Shown here one piece after another: positions 10,483-26,518 of a DNA stretch of 64,000 bases; the first letter of the stretch is position 1; each line of letters opens with the position of its first letter. Under the pieces are notes generated by a model. It ran no database searches. It saw only the letters and a program-made list of their open reading frames with translations, and had not been told where the DNA came from. The translations under genes and the position numbers were made by a program. Location of the stretch: contig CM055095.1 in NCBI GenBank assembly GCA_029204225.1, positions 45,371,446 through 45,435,445 on the forward strand. The letters run 5' to 3'. The DNA comes from Diphasiastrum complanatum. Taxonomy: Eukaryota > Streptophyta > Lycopodiopsida > Lycopodiales > Lycopodiaceae.

Positions 10483-11878
10483 TGTGAAAGATTCAACTAG
10501 TTTGATCATGTTTGCTATAGTTCCATACTTGGAAAATTGAGGCCAACTTTGTTTTAGACGTAGAGTTTGACTTTTCAAAGTTCATCAGTCTAAATTTCAT
10601 TCGAATAAACTCTTTTTGAAAGTGTGAGAAAGTTAGAAGTCGAGTTTGAGTAGATTCAAATTTGAATGTTGGGTACTTTGAATCTAGACGTATGAAATAT
10701 AGTAGCTTGCTGGTTTTGTACGGAAAACAACAGTACTTTATCTTTTGATTCATGTTTGATAAATTTCTATTAGAGTTTGCATCTCATTTTGTGTATAGAT
10801 GATTATTCTACATTGGTGAGTTTCTTTTGTAACCCAAGATGTTTTTGTGAGGATTCTACACCAAAATCGAGTTTTCCTTTCGAGATAGGATCTTTTGTAG
10901 ACCGAAACCCTATATAGGTTTATAAACTTGATCAATTCTAATTTTTGATTTCACATACTAGATTTGGCCGATTTTTGGATCATTGGATCAGCCTAAGTGG
11001 TGTGGCTAATAGATTGCATATCAAATTTTCAGCATTTGCATGTAGATTTGGAATAATCAATTTTTTGTGATTTTGTCAAAACTCTAATTTTGATTGGATA
11101 TCTAGATAGTGAGGTTGCTATACTTCATTTGAGTGTGTTTCAATCTTAAGAAGTGGCGAAAGTCATTAGATTGAGGATAGATCATAGGTTGATTAATATT
11201 TCATGATTCTATGTGTTGACTTGCTTGGTATAAGTGCTAGAAGAGAATTTTTAAGATAGTTTCAAATCTTTGTAATTTATTTTGGAAACATTTGTTGTTG
11301 TTCAAAGGAGTGCTTTGTGCATTGAAACAAGTTGAGAAAGAAGATCAGGTCATTGCTACATGGCAACATTAAGTGGAGTCATGTTGGAAGCCAATGATAG
11401 ACTTATCTCAAGTAACTATCCGTTGTGGAAAGTGAGAATGGAATCACTTGTTGAGATGAATGATATTTTGGATATTGTTATAGGTTTGGAGGAGAGACCA
11501 ACAATACAACAAGATCAAATGAGATATGATAAGAGGGCCAAAAGGGCTTTACACATTATCAAGATGAATGTTACCAACGCGCTTCTCAAAGAAGTTGGTA
11601 CGTGTACTTCATCTAAGAATGTTTGGGATTCATTGAAGAAGCTTTATGAATCCAAGTCTCCTTCTAGAGTGTTGACTCTCAGAAGACAAATCTTTTCTTG
11701 TTTGCAAAAAAATGAAAAAAGTCCAAGTACTTTTGTTTTGAGGATGAAAGAATTGAATGGTGAAGTTATGGACTTGGCTCATTACATTCGTCGCGTCCAT
11801 TCTTTTGCCTAAGGGCCCTTTTTATTCATATACTGGCCTTGGTCCCTATTTGGTTATATTTTTAGGACTTGGTTACAT

Positions 11879-14800
11879 ACTTAGAATTTGCTTTGCACAG
11901 GAACACAGATCATGCTACACAATAACACAGACAAAAAATCACTCTCCTCAGCAAGCTCACATAGCAACTGTATTTCTCAAAATGAAATTACACTGTACAT
12001 ATAGTTGTTCACTCAGGCAACCCATGCATGACCCAGGTTACCGTTGGCGGGACGCGTGTCCCGTCGACTTGCCTCGTGGCGAGGCCAGCTGATCTTTATC
12101 CACCGATAGGACTCAGAGTACAGTAACACAGTGATTCTAACTTTAATTCTAACTCTCTCCCTTAAAGTAGAGTCACTTTTTATACAGTCATATACATAGT
12201 TTTAAAGTCAACAAAAATACAGAAAGTTTTGATTTAAATTTATCAAACTTTTCTCCAGTAAGTGGCTTAGTGAAAATATCAGCTAGTTGTTCTTCTGTGC
12301 TACAATGAAAAACATGAATTTAACGACTCAACAGCCTCTCACGTATGAAGTGATATTGAATCTCAATGTGTTTAGTTCTCGATTCTTTGCTAGCTGAATG
12401 CCACTCTGACTATCACTATGTAAAGTCGTGGGATTTTTCTGCTTTATGCCAATTTCTTCCAAGATTTGTCTCAACCATATAGCTTCTTGTGCAGCACTAC
12501 ACATTGTCTTATACTCTGCTTCCATGGTGGAAAGAGCAATTGTACTTTGCTTCTTACTAGACCAGGAAAAACAATTACCACAAAACTGGAATATATATCC
12601 TGTGGTGGATCTACGATCATCATAGTCACCTCCCCAGTCCACATCCACATAGCCACACAACTCAGGTAAACTATCATGCTTCCTGTAAATCAAGCCATAC
12701 TCTGAAGTGCCTTTCACATAACACAAAATGCGTTTAGCTGCTTTCTAGTGCGTTTCCGTAGGTGCTGCCATAAACTGACTTACAATGCCAACAACATAGC
12801 ATATATCTGGTCTAGTTGTGGTAAGGTAAATCAAGCTCCCTACTATCTGTCTATATAGCGTAGCATCAAATGACTGTGATTCATCAAGCTTAGAAAGCTT
12901 TTTACCTAGTCCAATAGGAGTGTTTACTGGTTTGCAATCCTGCAACCTAAACCTGTGCAGCAACTCTTTGACATATTTCACCTGTGTTAAACCCACCCTA
13001 TGTCCTTTTTGCCACACTTCTACTCCAAGGCAATAATGCATCAGGCTGAGATCCGTCATCTCAAATTGTTCCATGAGGTCTTTCTTGATCATGTCTATCA
13101 TCTCTTGATTATTTCCCGTAATAATCAAGTCATCAACATAAAGAGCAATCAAAGTAACCATACCATCAAAGCATAAGACATATAGATTTAATTCAGAATG
13201 TGTTCTCACCATCCCTTTTGAACGAAAGTAGGCATCAATCCTGCTATACCACGCACTTGGTGCTTGTTTAAGACCATAAAGCACTTTCTTCAAGCAACAT
13301 ACTTTATTTTCCTGTCCTTTCGTTACAAAGCCTTCAGGTTGATCCATGAACACTTCTTCTTCTAACTCACCATTTAGAAAAGTAGATTTCACATCCATCT
13401 GATCCAAAGGCCAACCAGAATGTGAAGCTAAAGCAATAAGTAGACATAGAGTATTCCACTTACACACCGGCGCAAAGGTCTCCTCATAGTCAATGCCTTT
13501 ATTTTGTGCGTACCCTGTGATTACCAATCTTGCTTTGTGCTTTGCTATGCTTTCATCTACATGGTACTTAGTTCTATATACCCATTTGCAACCAATGGGT
13601 TTCTTGCCAATTGGTGGTTCTACTAAGTCCCATGTGCTATGCTTAGCAATTGACTCCATCTCCTCTCCCATGGATTTGATCCAAATGTCCTCATCCTTCG
13701 TTTCACCATAAGTCGAAGGTTCTTTGCTTTGAATAATGCTAGATAACAAAGCATAATTTGCTTCATACCTTTCAGGTAGTATCTTCTCTCTTGTTGATCT
13801 TCGTAGCTCTCATTGGTTAGATGATCCTGGAAAGTCATCTATATCGCGGCTCTCCATCAATCTCTCAAACCACTTAGGGAGCTTTCTGTCAGGAGATCGG
13901 CTTCCTGGTGAAAATGTATCCCACGGTACATCCTTCTCCTTGCGTTTGTCACTTGCAATTTCAATCCTTCTTGCACCAAAAGGTTTGTCCCTACCTCTCC
14001 AACCTATTTCATGAGGTTGAGTAGTAGTATCTTGAGATGTATCCTCATGTTCATCACTCGGAAGGTCAATGAATGGATCATCATTAGGTGGTATCCTCAC
14101 TATACCATTTTTCCTACTGGATGTGTCTATCTTCTCAGCATCTTCGTCTTCATACATCTTGGATTCATCAAAGATAACATCTCGGCTTATATGGATTTTG
14201 TTTTCGACTGGATCAAAACATCTATAGCCCTTCACGTGATCATCATATCCTAGGAATATGCACTTGATAACTTTTACATCAAGTTTACGTCTTTCTTCCT
14301 TAGGAATATGTACAAAGGCCTTACATCCAAAGATTCGCAAGTGGTTCACCTTTGGCTTCTTCTTTGTCAATGCTTCCTCAAGTGTAATTTTTGGTATGGC
14401 AATGGTAGGACTTCTATTTTGAAGATAGACTACCGTGCTACATGCTTCTGACCAAAAATCTTTTGGTAATTTCATCTTAGCTAGCATAGATCTGGCACTT
14501 TCCACAATCGTACAATTTTTGCGCTCAGCTACACCATTGAGAGCAAGAGTATGAGCTTGCGTAAATTGTCTTTTAATCCCACATTGATCACAAAGATCAT
14601 TGAAGTCATTAGATTTATACTCACCTCCACTATCTGATCTTAGGACTTTGATCTTTTTACCTGTCTGATTTTCGACCAAGTTTTTGAAGTTCTTGAAGTT
14701 ATCAAAAGCATATGATTTCTTCTTCAAGAAGTAGATCCACGTATTATGTGACATATCATCAATAAAAGTCATGAAATAGAAGGCTTTTCCTAAGGACATG

Positions 14801-17232
14801 GTCCTCATGGACCCGCATAAATCTGCGTGGATTAAATCCAGGATGTTCTTTGCTCTTGCAACACCCCCTTTATTGAACTTTTCTCGATGCTGCTTCCCAT
14901 ATATACAAGATTCGCACATCGATTTCAAGGATCTTCTATGGTAGGCAATCATGTTACCATATCCAATTTTCTCATCACATTGAGGCTTCCCAAGTTCAAG
15001 TGACCAAGCCTCTTATGCCACAACTCAGTTTGCGATGGAATGGACGATACAAGTCCATGTTGCCCCTTGATTGTAGCATTCAACTGTACAATTCTGTATT
15101 GGGCTCTCTTACTCCATCCGCAATAACTTTGAACTTTTGGTTCACATCCTTCACAAAGCAATGATCATGGGTGAATTCTACTTTCAACTTTTGATCAATA
15201 ATGACTCCAACAGAAAGTAGATTTTTTCTCAAACCTGGTACGCAAAGTACCTCCCTGATCATCCTGCTTTTGCCATCAGGTAGTTGGATTGAAACGGTGC
15301 CTAGCCCCTTGATTTTGCACACCTCGCCATTTGCTTGTGAAACGGACGTTCCATTATCCAACACTTTCATGCTACTGAACCAATTCTTGTTACCTGTCAT
15401 GTGTCTTGTGGCTCCCGAGTCAATGTACCCCGCTTGATCATCTTGATTAGATGACAATGCAGATATGAAGATGCTAGAGTCTTCAATCTCACCCTCATCG
15501 ACAAGGTTACCTGCTTGTTTTGGTTTTCTCTTGCCTTGTTCTGCCAGGAATTTGTGACATTCACTCTTCCAATGGCCCTTTTTACCACAATGGAAGCACT
15601 TGCCTTTCTTCTTGGTCTTATTGGAAAATCCATCATCCTCCTGAGACTTGACAAATTGCTGCTTAGATTTGTTCTTGCCCTTGCCCTTGCCTTGGCATGT
15701 CGCAAGTGTCTGATCGTTAGTATTTTGACGTCACTTTTTTTCTTACCAGGCCACTCGCCGCTTTTCCACCAATTTGAAAGCCAAATCGGCGTCGCCTTCC
15801 GAAATGCACTCAGTCGTCAATTCCCAACAACGTGCCCAGTGGAATGGTGAAACTACTCTGGCGTACTCCGAACACTTTTTCTGCTGCAACCGCTCTGTTT
15901 TGCTGTACCGTACTTGCAGGTGTAGTCCAGGTGCCCTTCGTTTGGAGGTTATAGCCTTTCGTTTGGGTCAAAACGGGCAAAGGACACAAAAATAGGGACT
16001 TTTCTAGCTTTTGAACTATTTCTTCACTTTGAAGAAACTTCACTCTTCACTTGTGAAGGGACCCAACTCAACTTTCAGTATGAAAATTTTTAATGAAGTT
16101 GAAGGCCATAATGCACTTCAATTCTTCAAGACCCTATTTAAAGCTCATCCAATGGCTGAACCAAATCTTGTGGTTCACATTTCTCTCCCATCACAGATGC
16201 TGGACCGTAGATTCATTTGACACCTCATCCACAGGTTCAAAGTACATCTGGGCATCAAACTAAACTCTTGCAAACGCTATGGTCTTCGATACACTAAGCT
16301 GAGTGTTGCGTTGGGCGCGCGAACAGCCCGCGACTTCCCTGCCTGCGGCCGCGCCTTCCTTCCCTGAAAAATGTTGGATCAAGCTCTCTTGTAGATCGTT
16401 TTGAACACGATATGAGGCCTGGAGCAGGGTCGCCCTACTGAATCCATGAATGTAGAGTGTTCAGTCAGAAAATTCCGTGGAGAAACGGTGATTTTAGCTC
16501 AACTTGACAAAGTGGCTTTTTCACCTTTTTACCGCAAATTTGCTAGGTTAACTGTTTGGAGACAAATCTCTGACACAAACCTCATAATCTCTCCATGGCT
16601 CATTGACAATGTGATTAGCTTCCTTCTTGTCCTTACGGCATCCAAAACGGTGCACAAACAGCGAAGAAATCACCACTTATGTATAAAAACCGTAACCCCA
16701 AGTTCGGTTTCAATTTTCAGCTGGCTTCGAAATTGTCAATTTTTTACCAAATTTTTCCCTGTCTGATGCTATGCACAAGCTAATAATCCCTCTGCTAAGC
16801 TTAGCAAGTCTCTATAAATTAGAAACTGTGCATCGGTGCTTCTCTTTCCGTCTTCAACCCACCGTAAAACCCCGAACTCTCAGAAGACAATTCTTCCGAA
16901 GCTCTCTTCAACGGCGACACTGTCCTGTGTACACTCCCTGTACGGCTCTGATACCAACTTAGAATTTGCTTTGCACAGGAGCGCAGATCATGCTACACAG
17001 TAACACAGACAAAAAATCACTCTCCTCAACAAGCTCACATAGCAACTGTATTTCTCAAAATGAAATTACACTGTACATAAAGTTGTTCACTCATGCAACC
17101 CATGCATGACCCAGGTTGCCGTTGGAGGGACGCGTGTCCCGTCGACTTGCCTCGTGGCAAGGCTAGCTGATTCTTATCCACTGATAGGACCCACAGTACA
17201 ATAACACATTGATTCTAACTTTAGTTCTAACT
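11879..17232 (-). mobile_element. Full-length Ty1/copia element with 276-bp LTRs, nested in the older copia
   Basis: LTRs at 11879-12154 and 16957-17232 are each 276 bp and highly similar, with visible scattered differences. The insertion is flanked by TACAT on both sides (11874-11878, 17233-17237). On minus each LTR runs AGTTAGAA...TTCTAAGT instead of TG...CA. The initiator-Met-type primer site lies directly inside the right LTR (16945-16956) and a purine tract inside the left one. Parts in order on minus: zinc knuckle and protease (about 15700-15400, IDSGATRHMT), integrase (about 14950-14300), reverse transcriptase (about 13750-12750, YVDDLIITGNN), RNase H (about 12730-12330). Most of gag is not recognisable. 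It is broken in a few places and moderately young. Confidence 0.85.
16945..16956 (-). other. Copia primer binding site (initiator Met tRNA type)
   Basis: Read on minus this is TGGTATCAGAGC, the usual plant copia primer site, directly next to the ...CTAAGT end of the LTR. It fixes the LTR edge at 16957. Confidence 0.85.
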
Positions 17233-19785
17233 TACATTGATCTGGAGTGGGGGTCCTATTGGGAGGGCGCAGTATTTTCCTTCCAAATCTTTTTTCTTTT
17301 CTTTTTTGAATTCTCCATTCGATTCATGGAGAGGGTATAAGTAGGGCATCATTGTATTTCTTTATTCAGTATTTATGGATATACTACAATTAGCAATAGT
17401 GGAGCTAAGATGTATGTAACATTCATTGATGATTTTAGTAGATTTTGTTGGATCTATTTACTAGAGAGCAAGGATGAAGTGTATGATGTCTTTATCAAGT
17501 TCAAGAATGCAAGGGAGAACCAATTTTTCACAAAGATCAAGTGCTTAAGGAGTGATAATGGTGGTGAGTACATATCTACCAAGTTCAAGGCCTTTTGTAA
17601 TGAGCATGGGATCAAGAGGGAGTATACAACATCAAGGACCTCACAACAAAATGGAGTGGCTAAAAGGAAGAATAGGACTTTATGTGAAAGTGCTAAAGCC
17701 ACGAGGCTAAGTGCTAATCTTGATAAACCATTTTGGGATAAAGCATGCAATAGGTGGCCGAGTGCTATTTTGGATGGAAGGACACCTTTTGAGATGCTAT
17801 TCAAAAGGAGGCCAAGTATCAACTTTCTAAGAACCTTTGGATGCACATGCTATGTCAACATTACTCTTGATGATAGGACCAAGGAAAGGTCTCATCATCG
17901 TCAGTCCCTTGTTGTTTAGCATATCCTTTTGCCACTAACCTTGCCTTGTACTTGTTGATAGATCCATCTTGGTTTGTCTTCACCTTGAAGATCCATTTGC
18001 ATCCAATAGCTTTCTTGTCCTTAGGTAGCTCCACCAATCTCCATGTTCCATTCTTCATAAGAGCTTGATACTCAAGATCCATTGCTTGGATCCACTCCTC
18101 TTCTTTCCTTGCTTCATCTACACTTATAGGTTCATCAAAAGAGGTTAAGAAAGCAACATAATTTTCAAAAACTACTTGCTTACTCTTTTCATCATATGTG
18201 AGCCTTGAGGGTACCTGTATTTCCCTTGATGTTCTCCTTGGCTTTTGACTTGATGAAGGTCCATCATCATCACCATCCAAAGTAGGATCCTTTACATCAA
18301 CATCAAGAATGTTAGATCCATCCACACCTTTATCAATCATGCTTGAAAACACTTTTGGAATGTTCCTCTCATCAAAGATGACATATCTACCAACAATCAC
18401 TTTGTTAGTAGAAGGAATGTAAACCTTGTAAGTTCTACTCACCTCACTATATCCAACAAAAAAACCTTTTCTTGAAGATGCACCAGTGGCAAAGATGGTA
18501 AGCATTCGAGTAATCATCTCACTTGCTACACTTTATGGATGCTATTTATGGCAAATGGACATTACAAATGCATTCTTGAATGGTGATCTTGAGGAGGAAG
18601 TGTACATGGAGCAACTCGAGAGCTACATTTCATCAACAAAGCCAAATCATGTGTGTCTACTACAAAGGAGTTCGTATGCAAGCACCAAGGAGTTGGTATG
18701 CTAAGCTTAGCACTTTTTTACTCTCTCAAGACTTTCTTATGAGTGAGTATGATCATTAACTTTATTATAGGTTTGATGGAAACGATGTAACCATCTTGCT
18801 AATCTATGTAGATGATATCATCTTGAGTGGTGGAGACAATCAAGTTGTGGAGGATATCAAGAGTGCTCTTAAGAAGGAGTTTGAGGTGCATGATCTTGGT
18901 AACTTGCATTACATTTTGGAAATAGAAGCCATTAGATCTTCTCAATCTACTTTTATTTTTTCAAGAGAAGTATGCTAATTCTATTCTAGAAATATTTCAT
19001 ATGGTAGATGAAAAAGCTAGTGATGCACCTATGGAGTCTCATGTAAAGCTAACTACAATAGGTAATGAAAGATCCTTCAAGGACATTACTCTCTATAGGA
19101 AGCTAGTTGGTTCACTCATCTATCTAGCCATTACTAGACTAGATCTAAGCTATCGTGTTGGAAGATTGAGTCAATTCATGCAAGGTCCTAGTGAGGAGCA
19201 TTGGAAACTAGGAAAGCGAGTTTTGAGGTACATCATTGGAACTCGAGATTTTGCATGAGGGATCATCATCTAATATTTTTGGATTTTCAGATTCGGACTA
19301 TGATGGAGATGTAGTGGATAGGAAATCCATTAGTTCTCATTGTATTTTATAGGTGATGGAGCTTTATCATGAATGTCGAAGAAACAAGCCACTATCTCAT
19401 TGTCATCTAGTGAGGCCAAGTACAAAGCTCTTACACATTGCACAAAGGAGATGGTATGGATCAAAATGATGATCAAGGATCTTCAATTGCTAGATTTTCC
19501 AGAGAGCCCAATCATCTTTTGTGACAATCAATCAGCCGAAAGGTTGGCAACCAATCCTATGTTTCATGCTAGGAGCAAGCATATTGAGGTGCAATATCAT
19601 TTTGGGAGGGACCAAGTCTTGCAAAGGAGGTGGAGCTTCAACATGTGTCCTCAAGAGAATGTGTAGCTGATATCTTCACCAAAGCATTGGGAAAGTACTT
19701 GTTCATAAAGCATAGGACATCACTTGGAGTGTTATCAAATTCTATGCTAAAACTAGTTGAAGAGGGAGTGTGAAAGAAGTTGAAA

Positions 19786-20042
19786 TTCTGATAGAATGTA
19801 GTGCAGTATGTAGATCACATCACACAATCACCATAGCCACTCCTCACAAGCTCTCATAGATGGCTACGTGTGGCTACTCGGCTAACCTAAGTAGTCGGCT
19901 ACGGGATCGGTGCCTGATCAATATATCCTAACGGGTCACACCCCGATTACAACCATATACAGCAAACCAAATAAATTGTACAATAATTACATCATCACAT
20001 TTAGAGCTTATACTAATGAAGATCACAACCTGATTTCTAACT
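19786..20042 (-). mobile_element. LTR of another copia element, related to the 276-bp-LTR family
   Basis: About 257 bp runs from TTCTGATAGAAT to a TTCTAACT edge that adjoins CTCTCCCTTAA, the same purine-tract complement found beside the left LTR of the 11879-17232 element. This would be the 3' LTR of a minus-strand element extending right, but I recognise no pol coding there. Some leader-like sequence may lie at about 20990-21600. It interrupts the 3' LTR of the plus-strand copia. Confidence 0.45.
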
Positions 20043-22806
<2,764 letters not shown>

Positions 22807-23642
22807 TGCGTAAGTTTGGTCAGGTCGATGGAGACTTGTGAGTATTAAATATTGAATGGATAGATCACTTTTGTTGGTGCATGTTGTCTTATGGCTACGG
22901 TGGCTAACGGTCCATCGTTCTTCGAGCATACTAGTCTTCCTTTTCCATCTATTTATTTCAGTAAGAATCATTTGAGATTAGTGTTTCAAAGAATTTACTT
23001 TCGTGCTGAGTATTATTTCTTAAGGATCTATTTAGGTATGAGACGTGATACAAAGATCACTATTATCTTTCAGGTCACTTATCTTTCGGTAAGAAGCTCC
23101 ATGATAAGATATATACAAGAGTGAGCAACACTGAATGCTGAAGATTAGTTGTCAGGATTGCTACTAGGTATTGTTGAAACATAAAATTATTAACACAACC
23201 TACACATTCATTTTGAAATATAACTATGCTAGATTGAACAAAACATATCATAAACTTTGATAGAAAGTGAATCTGACAGGCAACAAGAATCTGACAGGAA
23301 GCAAATGGATAGAGAGACCTCCACGACCAGCATAAAAAATTTGCAACCAATACATCATGGATGAGAAAAACTCACGGGCAACATGAACCTACATCATCAA
23401 GAAAAAATGCCTCCAAAAATACGCATGCAAGGATGAAGACACTGGCCATAGGATATTCTAGAAACACCCATAGAACATTTTAGAAACTCAAGGTGCCTCT
23501 GCTCAAAATTTTCAAAAGAGTCGTCGCATGTGGTAGAAGATTTTGGAAGAATGAATGGTTCCTGTGACTATGTTTGAAACAAAAAAATGAGCACAAAAAT
23601 GTGGTGAAAGCCAATTATGCAAGGTATTGACCATTTGGTCGG

Positions 23643-23723
23643 GCCATTACCATAAATAATCCGGTCCTCGAGCACCTCATGGTCTCCATTCGCTATCAAG
23701 TTTCAAATTATTTATGGTAATGG
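23643..23723. repeat. 17-bp inverted repeat around a 46-bp loop
   Basis: CCATTACCATAAATAAT (within 23643-23660) and ATTATTTATGGTAATGG (23707-23723) are reverse complements. Confidence 0.6.
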
Positions 23724-24596
23724 TCCTCCCAATCGCCATTACCTAGTACTTAATGATTGCTGGCAACCAAAATGGCTTTTCACAATTTTGAATGTTGCTT
23801 GAAATTGCATAGCATAATCTTATTTCCCATTTTTAAGAAGTCGTCAAAACTTCACATGACAAGTTTCACTAAGAAATAATGTCATCTTCAAATCAGAAAC
23901 CTTCAAACTCTAACATAATGCCTATTGTTTGTAGCATTTCAACATCATATTTCAAAAGTAGATGCTTTGTGAATGAGAAGTACAAGGTTTTAAGTACATG
24001 AGTTTGAAATGGAGACAAGGGCCCACCGAAGCAAATTGTAAAATTATTGTTGAGCATTACAATAGGGCCCTTCCAAATTTTTCTAGTGGTGATGTTCATT
24101 TGATAACTTGACTTATGCATAATTGAGTACCTCTATAATTTTCGAAGGGTCCGATCACACATTTTTTTTTTCAACAAAGAGAAGACACTAGTAAGGATTG
24201 TGGAGAAGATTGGCACTAATAAATTCTTGAGAATCGTTATTAGGTAGAAGTATAGTGATAGGTAGTTTGGTTTCATTTCTTAGATTTTTCACACAAGTGG
24301 TATCGATGATAGACAAGTCAAGGCCTGTGAGGCGGGCTTTACAGTTAAGAGCCCTTGCCCAAGGTTGCATTCAAACTTTTACTTGATGTAAAAATCACGA
24401 GAAAGTTTTCGTTGACTATTTTTCACACTTGTCGTCAATGTATTTATTTATGCTACAAAGCGCTTGGGCTTTATGAGCATAATGTTCTTGATGCACCAAA
24501 ACACATGGAATTTTTATATATGATATGATGGCTTTATGCTCTTTGAGGTTTAATTCAACTTCAAAACTTGTTGGGAGTTTTTTTTAAATATAAATT

Positions 24597-24704
24597 ATTA
24601 CCATCCAAGCTTTATGATAGATTGTGTTGGGCATTATATCTTGTATGAAAAATTGTAAAATATTACCATCCAAGCTTTATGATAGATTATGTTGGGCATT
24701 ATTG
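24597..24704. repeat. Direct repeat of about 43 bp, 65-bp offset
   Basis: ATTACCATCCAAGCTTTATG and the following bases to TTGGGCATTAT occur at 24597 and again at 24662, with one clear difference. Confidence 0.75.
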
Positions 24705-25300
24705 CCTTACCCCACATTGCCATCAGTTAAAGATGTTAAAAGTCATCTCAAACAATGTTTTTAGAGCCCTATGATAATATGATGCTCCTATTGCGTGAAG
24801 ACCAACCCACGCCATCTCCTTATATGACACTTGGTATGCTTGAGCTTGCCCAAAACTCTTTCAACAACCTAACACAAAACTTATCATGATTACTATTAAT
24901 ATACTTTTTAGAAACTCATGGCCTTTTTGGCAAGCATTCCATCTTCCCTTTCAAAGCACATGACCTCATGTGAGATATTTGGGCTATGCCAATCACGGCA
25001 TAAAGCACTCCTAATATTGTTCCTTTGTTATTTAGGGTGAGTTTCGAGAATAACATTTTTCTTTTGTTATTTAGGGTGTGTGTATGTGTCTTACTTAGGG
25101 TAGTAGAGGGGGGTGAAAATATTAATAATACTTTATGTCAGGTGAGGCATTCATTTGAGGGTGTTCCAGCAAGCGAGGCCCCGTTTCTCTCGGGATACGC
25201 CCTCGAGATCATCACCTATAACATAATGCATACCTGCCACATGAAACTCCTGCAAAGTGTCGTGTGAAAGGACAAAAGCATATTGAAATGCAGACCCTTT

Positions 25301-25632
25301 ATAAACAAAACTTTTATGGCCTTGCATGAACAAGGCCATGCGACACACATCTGGATGCATCACGTGGCCATTGGTCCAATTATATGGATGGGTACATTCT
25401 TTGTGGCGGGGAAGGCCTCGTCTGAGTGCCTTCCTTGTTGGGAGGGCCCTCGCTCGAGGGCAGGATATAAGCGAAACTTTTATGGCCTTGCATGAACAAG
25501 GCCATGCGGCGCACATCTGGATGCATCACGAGGCCATTGGTCCAATTATATGGATGGGTACATTCTTCGTGGGTGGGAAGGCCCCGTCTGAGGGCCTTCC
25601 TTGCTGAGAGGGCCCTCGCCCGAGGGCGCGGG
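25301..25632. repeat. 166-bp tandem duplication upstream of CGS
   Basis: Two units (about 25301-25466 and 25467-25632) share AACTTTTATGGCCTTGCATG and the sequence after it at a constant 166-bp offset, with scattered differences. Each ends in a GC-rich palindromic stretch (GGCCCTCGCTCGAGGGC in unit 1). The repeated open frames across it are explained by the duplication. Confidence 0.85.
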
Positions 25633-25940
25633 AGCCCGAGGGCAGGCCCCAACCTGCAAGGAACCGAGGGCTTCAGGCCTTCCCCTGCGTAATGCCATCG
25701 TGTGAAGGTGGACATCGGGTTTTTTTTTCGGGCCGTACGGTACGGACGTATGGCCGCACGCGTGACTTTTTTTTTTTTTTTTCGCATTTATAATGCAAGT
25801 TTTTCTACATTTGTGGTGGAATGTGCATGTGGACAGCCAATGACGGGTTGCCACATTTTACCTTTGAGAGAAGAGAGAGAGCACACATTCCATAAAGGAG
25901 AACGCACATTTTAGAGAGAGAATGATTAATTCGGGAGAGG

Positions 25941-26104
25941 AGAGAGAGAAGTGGATGAACATTCTACTCCTAGATGTGGTCCCAAAATAAAAAGGAAACC
26001 TGAGCACATGGCTGTACGGATGGGGAGAGAGAAGTGGATGAACATTATACTCCTAGATGTGGTCCCAAAATAAAAAGAAAACCTGAGCACATGGCTGTAC
26101 GGAT
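25941..26104. repeat. 82-bp tandem duplication in the CGS promoter region
   Basis: GAAGTGGATGAACATT recurs at 25949 and 26031 and the copies run side by side through ATGGCTGTACGGATGG with only a few differences. The second copy ends about 415 bp before the CGS start codon. Confidence 0.85.
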
Positions 26105-26394
26105 GGTTCTCAACCCAACCGAGTAGGGAATTGATGTTATGAACCAAATACCTAATTGAAGCTACTTTGAGCAAAGTATGGCAAAAGCTCATTGAGCCTA
26201 CCCTTACATGTATATTATATTTTATTTTTTGGGCTCAACCGATTGAATTGACAAGAGGCAAGAGGCAAGAGGCAGCAGGGCAAAGGAATTATTAGAGAAC
26301 ATTTGTTTTGTTGAGTTTATCCTGAAGAATCTCCGGAGGGAGCTTCTTTCTTTCTCCAATAAACCCTTTCCCTTTCTGTTATACTTTCTCCATC

Positions 26395-26504
26395 GATCGC
26401 CATTCCTTGTCTTCTTCCTTTCTCTTCTCGTTCTTCTTCTCCTCTCTTTGATCGCCATTCCTTGTCTTCTTCCTTTCTCTTCTCGTTCTTCTTCTCCTCT
26501 CGGA
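26395..26504 (+). repeat. 55-bp tandem duplication in the pyrimidine-rich CGS 5' UTR
   Basis: Units 26395-26449 and 26450-26504 share 52 identical bases starting GATCGCCATTCCTTGTC. Both are almost pure C/T after the first few bases and lie directly before the start codon at 26519. There is no upstream ATG in this stretch. A weak TATA-like run lies at about 26212-26225. Confidence 0.85.
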
Positions 26505-26518
26505 TCCATTGCTCAGCC

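Larger units (their letters stand above)
10483..19785 (+). mobile_element. Ty1/copia element, broken and rearranged, hosting a nested copia
   Basis: The left end starts TGTGAAAGATTCAACTAG (10483) and resembles the solo LTR at 5538-6180. A gag N-terminal region follows at 11360-11790 (UBN2-type, WKVRMESL motif). After the nested insertion come integrase (from about 17400, TFIDDFSRFCWIYLL, DNGGEY), reverse transcriptase (YVDDIILSGGDNQ) and RNase H (about 19370-19730). A purine tract GAAGAGGGAG leads into TGTGAAAG at 19769, the 3' LTR start, which is itself cut short by the LTR at 19786. The copy is dead, with several breaks, and its pol remains are rearranged. It belongs to the same broad lineage as the young elements at 54101-64000. 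Confidence 0.8.

Noticed and set aside
25151-25854. Several overlapping open frames on both strands upstream of CGS
   Set aside because: They arise from a GC-rich 166-bp tandem duplication. The frames repeat with it and show no domain.
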